DNA of 64,000 nt from an uncultured Spartobacteria bacterium (lineage in GTDB: Bacteria; Verrucomicrobiota; Verrucomicrobiia; Chthoniobacterales; Chthoniobacteraceae), in assembly GCA_903919125.1 (NCBI GenBank), contig CAIXGS010000028.1, positions 17,584 through 81,583 on the forward strand, in the 5' to 3' direction. The translations under genes were made by a program, and so were the position numbers. The notes below the pieces were generated by a model that saw only the letters and a list, made by a program, of their open reading frames with translations, ran no database searches and was not told the DNA's origin. Below are positions 62,260-64,000 of this stretch, in pieces. Position 1 is the stretch's first letter; each line of letters starts with the position of its first letter.

Positions 62260-62544
62260 AGTTGAGATGGGGTTAGTGAGAACGCAAAGGTGCTCGGACC
62301 GGCGGGGACCCCGATATCACGAAAGAACGCGCTTATTTTCAACCTGAAAACTCAGAGATCAGCCTGTATCCGCCAAATATTGGAGTAGCTTCAGTGCGAT
62401 CCGACGCCTTTGCCGAACAACGATGCCGCTCTTTCGCGCTGGGGCGTCGGTTTCATGTTTCGCCTCGGAATCCCTTCTGTTTGTTCCAACATTTAGGGGA
62501 AGACTTTGCTGGTACCGTTCAGGCGTTCCCCTCCACTAGCGCAA

Positions 62545-62781
62545 TTACTCGCCCGCCAATCTCAATGCCTCGCCGCGAAGGGCATCGCTGATGCGGAAGT
62601 GATTTGCATCTAGAGCGTCGAGCAGCAGACGCACCTCAGCGATCACACCTTCCTGCTTAGCTTTAATTATTAGCCCCACCGTGCCAGTGACGTGAACCCC
62701 AAGGCGCTGGGCCTATGAAAAGGGGCTACGCATCATTCTCGATGACCGGAAGGCTCGCGAAGTGGCCTCGATCTTTACCAT
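62545..62781 (-). pseudogene. DUF3368 (PIN-like) toxin remnant disrupted by a micro-inversion
   Basis: Minus-strand 62545-62712 encodes the DUF3368 C-terminus (AQRLGVHVTGTVGLIIKAKQ, then EGVIAEVRLLLDALDANHFR and ISDALRGEALRLAGE-stop). The segment 62714-62763 encodes the preceding family block (YEKGLRIILDDRKAREV) but on the plus strand. Reversing these 50 bases, bounded by GGCC at 62710-62713 and 62764-62767, gives one in-frame 78-residue sequence starting at the ATG 62779-62781, which overlaps the UPF0175 stop. The N-terminal half of the toxin, which would carry the PIN active site, is missing. Confidence 0.85.
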
Positions 62782-63017
62782 CCGACCTCGTTGGCAAGTT
62801 CACTCGCCGGGTAGTTTACCACTGGGATGCCATACTGGCCCAACACATCGATAAAGGCGCGTTTCGAGTAGCCTGCGACCTCCGCCGCCTGCCCGAGCGA
62901 CAGGCGTCCCAGCTCAAAGAACTTCAACGCCATCATCAAGCGCCCCTCCACCGCACTCACGAAGGGCGGCAGGGTGGTCATGTCGAGTTGGGAGGTCGCC
63001 ATCATGGAGGGAATCAT
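62775..63017 (-). CDS. UPF0175 family antitoxin-like protein
   Basis: This 80-residue protein matches UPF0175: a helical N-terminus, then LMMALKFFELGRLSLGQAAE, VAGYSKRAFIDVLGQYGIP and a hydrophilic tail. It is a small DNA-binding-like antitoxin commonly paired with a DUF3368 toxin. Here the partner directly downstream is broken, so this is probably an orphan. ATG codons 1, 5 and 6 are possible starts; the ATG at 63002 (MATSQLD) looks most likely. Confidence 0.78.
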   Translation of the reverse strand: MIPSMMATSQLDMTTLPPFVSAVEGRLMMALKFFELGRLSLGQAAEVAGYSKRAFIDVLGQYGIPVVNYPASELANEVGW

Positions 63018-63047
63018 ACTTCACTGCCTCGGACTCGGCAAGGGCGC

Positions 63048-63180
63048 ACGAGTGCCCTCAAGGCTTGTCCAGAGGGAATCCGATAGGCCCTAGAGTCCAT
63101 CGACGATCCCACACGGCTCGAGGCCCTCCATGAAAGTGCCCCTCGTTTTGAATCACTCGAAGCCTTCGCGCAAAACCTTG
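63048..63180 (+). pseudogene. C-terminal remnant of an Rpn-family transposase
   Basis: The plus strand carries ALKACPEGIR, an in-frame TAG (63084-63086), then ALESIDDPTRLEALHES and PRFESLEAFAQNLG. This matches the C-terminal region of Rpn/PD-(D/E)XK-family transposases known in PVC genomes (an IDDP-x-RLE-x-L pattern followed by SLEAF). The N-terminal part is absent. It ends exactly where the opposite-strand FGE-like fragment begins. Confidence 0.55.
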
Positions 63181-63496
63181 GAAGGCGCCACTCCCTCCCC
63201 GTCTTCGCACTCAACCAGTCGCAAAACTCCTTCGCTTTATTCCGGCTGATATTCACCACAGGATGCTCGTCCGTTTGTATCCAATCCTTACTGGGCTGCT
63301 GCCAGTCAGGCAACCCCTCTGCTTGCAACCGGCCCTCCGTAATCCACACCCGAGCATGTCTGGGAGCGATCCCTTCGCCCGCGACACTCAGCACATCGGG
63401 CGCCTCCTCCGTGCCGAGGACAAACTGCGCCTCCCCGGATTCAAACTGACTGAGGATTCCCGTGGGGCCGTGCAGGGTGAGCGACCATTGCTTCAT
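63179..63496 (-). pseudogene. FHA / formylglycine-enzyme-like fragment
   Basis: From the ATG at 63496 the frame gives an FHA-like start of about 60 residues (GPTGILSQFESGEAQFVLGT, then GIAPRHARVWITEGRLQAEG). It then runs into an FGE-sulfatase segment (DEHPVVNISRNKAKEFCDWL, then SAKTGREWRLP). After RLP, where the family continues TEAEWE, the similarity stops; the frame goes on for about 54 meaningless residues antisense to the Rpn remnant. Two unrelated domain pieces with no usual linker suggest internal deletion. I read it as a gene remnant rather than a working fusion. Confidence 0.6.
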
Positions 63497-63622
63497 ACAC
63501 ACCACCCTAAATACGCAACCTCCATAATCAACCGCAAACATCCCTCCCACACGACCTTCGGCGCCGCGTCATCCGAGTTCTTGGATATCCACGCTCTCTC
63601 TCAAGCGACACCTTCCTTTTCC

Positions 63623-64000
63623 ATGCCTGAGGACCCAATCCACCAACCCAACGACAAGCTCCTCAAGGCCACTTTCTCCGTCCCGGAGAACGCTCGCGCC
63701 TTCTTCGAAAACCATCTCCCCAAAGAAATCGCCGCCGCTCTCGACTGGACTTCCCTCGCCCTCGAACCCTGCTCTTTCATCGACCCACAACTCACCAGTT
63801 CAGAGAGCGATTTATTGTTTCACATCACCCTCCACCAAAGCGACGCCTTCCTCTATCTTCTCTTCGAACATCAAAGCTCCGAGGACCCGCGCATGGCCCT
63901 TCGCCTGCTCTCCTACATCCTGCGCATCTGGGAACGCTTCGCCCAAAGCCATCCCCCGCCCGCAAAACTCCCCGCCATTCTCCCGATCGTTCTCGCACAA
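63623..64000 (+). CDS. Rpn-family recombination-promoting nuclease/transposase, 5' part
   Basis: The frame opens with an ATG at 63623 and continues to the window end (126 residues seen). It matches the N-terminal PD-(D/E)XK-type Rpn domain: PNDKLLKATFSVPENARAFF, then ENHLPKEIAAALDWTSL, the acidic block SFIDPQLTSSESDLLFHI, then LYLLFEHQSSEDPRMALRLL and SYILRIWER. These proteins are linked to horizontal-transfer recombination rather than classical transposition. It is probably intact beyond the window. A degraded C-terminal relative lies 440 bases upstream. Confidence 0.85.
   Translation, partial: MPEDPIHQPNDKLLKATFSVPENARAFFENHLPKEIAAALDWTSLALEPCSFIDPQLTSSESDLLFHITLHQSDAFLYLLFEHQSSEDPRMALRLLSYILRIWERFAQSHPPPAKLPAILPIVLAQ

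Noticed and set aside
1..64000. CRISPR array, tRNA, rRNA or prophage genes
   Set aside because: No regularly spaced repeats, no tRNA-like cloverleaf or rRNA segment, and no phage structural gene was recognised anywhere in the window.

Overview
The window looks like a chromosome segment of a flagellated member of the Verrucomicrobiota (PVC group). This is inferred from gene content: a large secreted protein with a PVC-type beta-propeller, HEAT-like region and terminal cytochrome c, long secreted proteins with PA14 and Ig-like modules, and small palindromic intergenic repeats. I did not identify a species, and no 16S rRNA or tRNA gene was seen.

Region 1 (1-31.2 kb, all on the minus strand) is one compact flagellar locus. 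Reading in the direction of transcription it runs: fliD, lipoprotein, small FlgM-like candidate, terminator, fliS, FlgN/FliT-like protein, response regulator with a degenerate HD-GYP domain, small unknown protein, then flgB-flgC-fliE-fliF-fliG-fliH-fliI-fliJ-MotE-like-fliK-flgD-flgE-fliL-fliM-fliN-fliO-fliP-fliQ-fliR-flhB-flhA-flhF-small membrane protein-fliA-motA-motB-CxCC protein-second motB (cut by the window start). Gaps are short and several neighbours overlap by 4-10 bases. Three sigma-54-type sites (GG-N10-GC) lie before fliD, before the small gene ending at 25401 and before flgB. A sigma-28-like site precedes the FlgM-like candidate. This suggests a sigma-54 early/middle class and a FliA late class. 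Flagellin, flgA, flgF-flgL and a sigma-54 activator are not in the window.

Region 2 (31.3-42.1 kb) holds housekeeping and accessory genes: a type I dehydroquinate dehydratase, a 1759-residue GH-A-like/discoidin/PA14 secreted protein, dCTP deaminase (GTG start), acetyl-CoA synthetase and a group 2 sigma-70 factor.

Region 3 (42.1-62.3 kb) holds repeat-rich intergenic DNA, the PVC cytochrome protein, two tandem secreted proteins sharing one N-terminal domain (the second a zinc metalloprotease), a ComF-like protein, accD-folC, a response-regulator PP2C phosphatase, a hicBA module, a YdjY-like protein with a secreted prenyltransferase-like protein, and a minus-strand OprB porin followed by a TonB-dependent receptor.

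Region 4 (62.5-64.0 kb) is a decaying island: an intact UPF0175 antitoxin-like gene, the remains of its DUF3368 partner disrupted by a 50-bp micro-inversion, an FHA/formylglycine-enzyme-like gene fragment, a remnant of an Rpn/PD-(D/E)XK transposase and the start of a fresh Rpn-family gene at the window end.

The most unusual observations are the DUF3368 micro-inversion, which restores an in-frame toxin-like sequence when reversed, the repeated 'vGm-G-GIP-GT-I' units shared by the hook protein FlgE and the cap protein FliD, and the pair of MotB paralogues with near-identical 5' ends.
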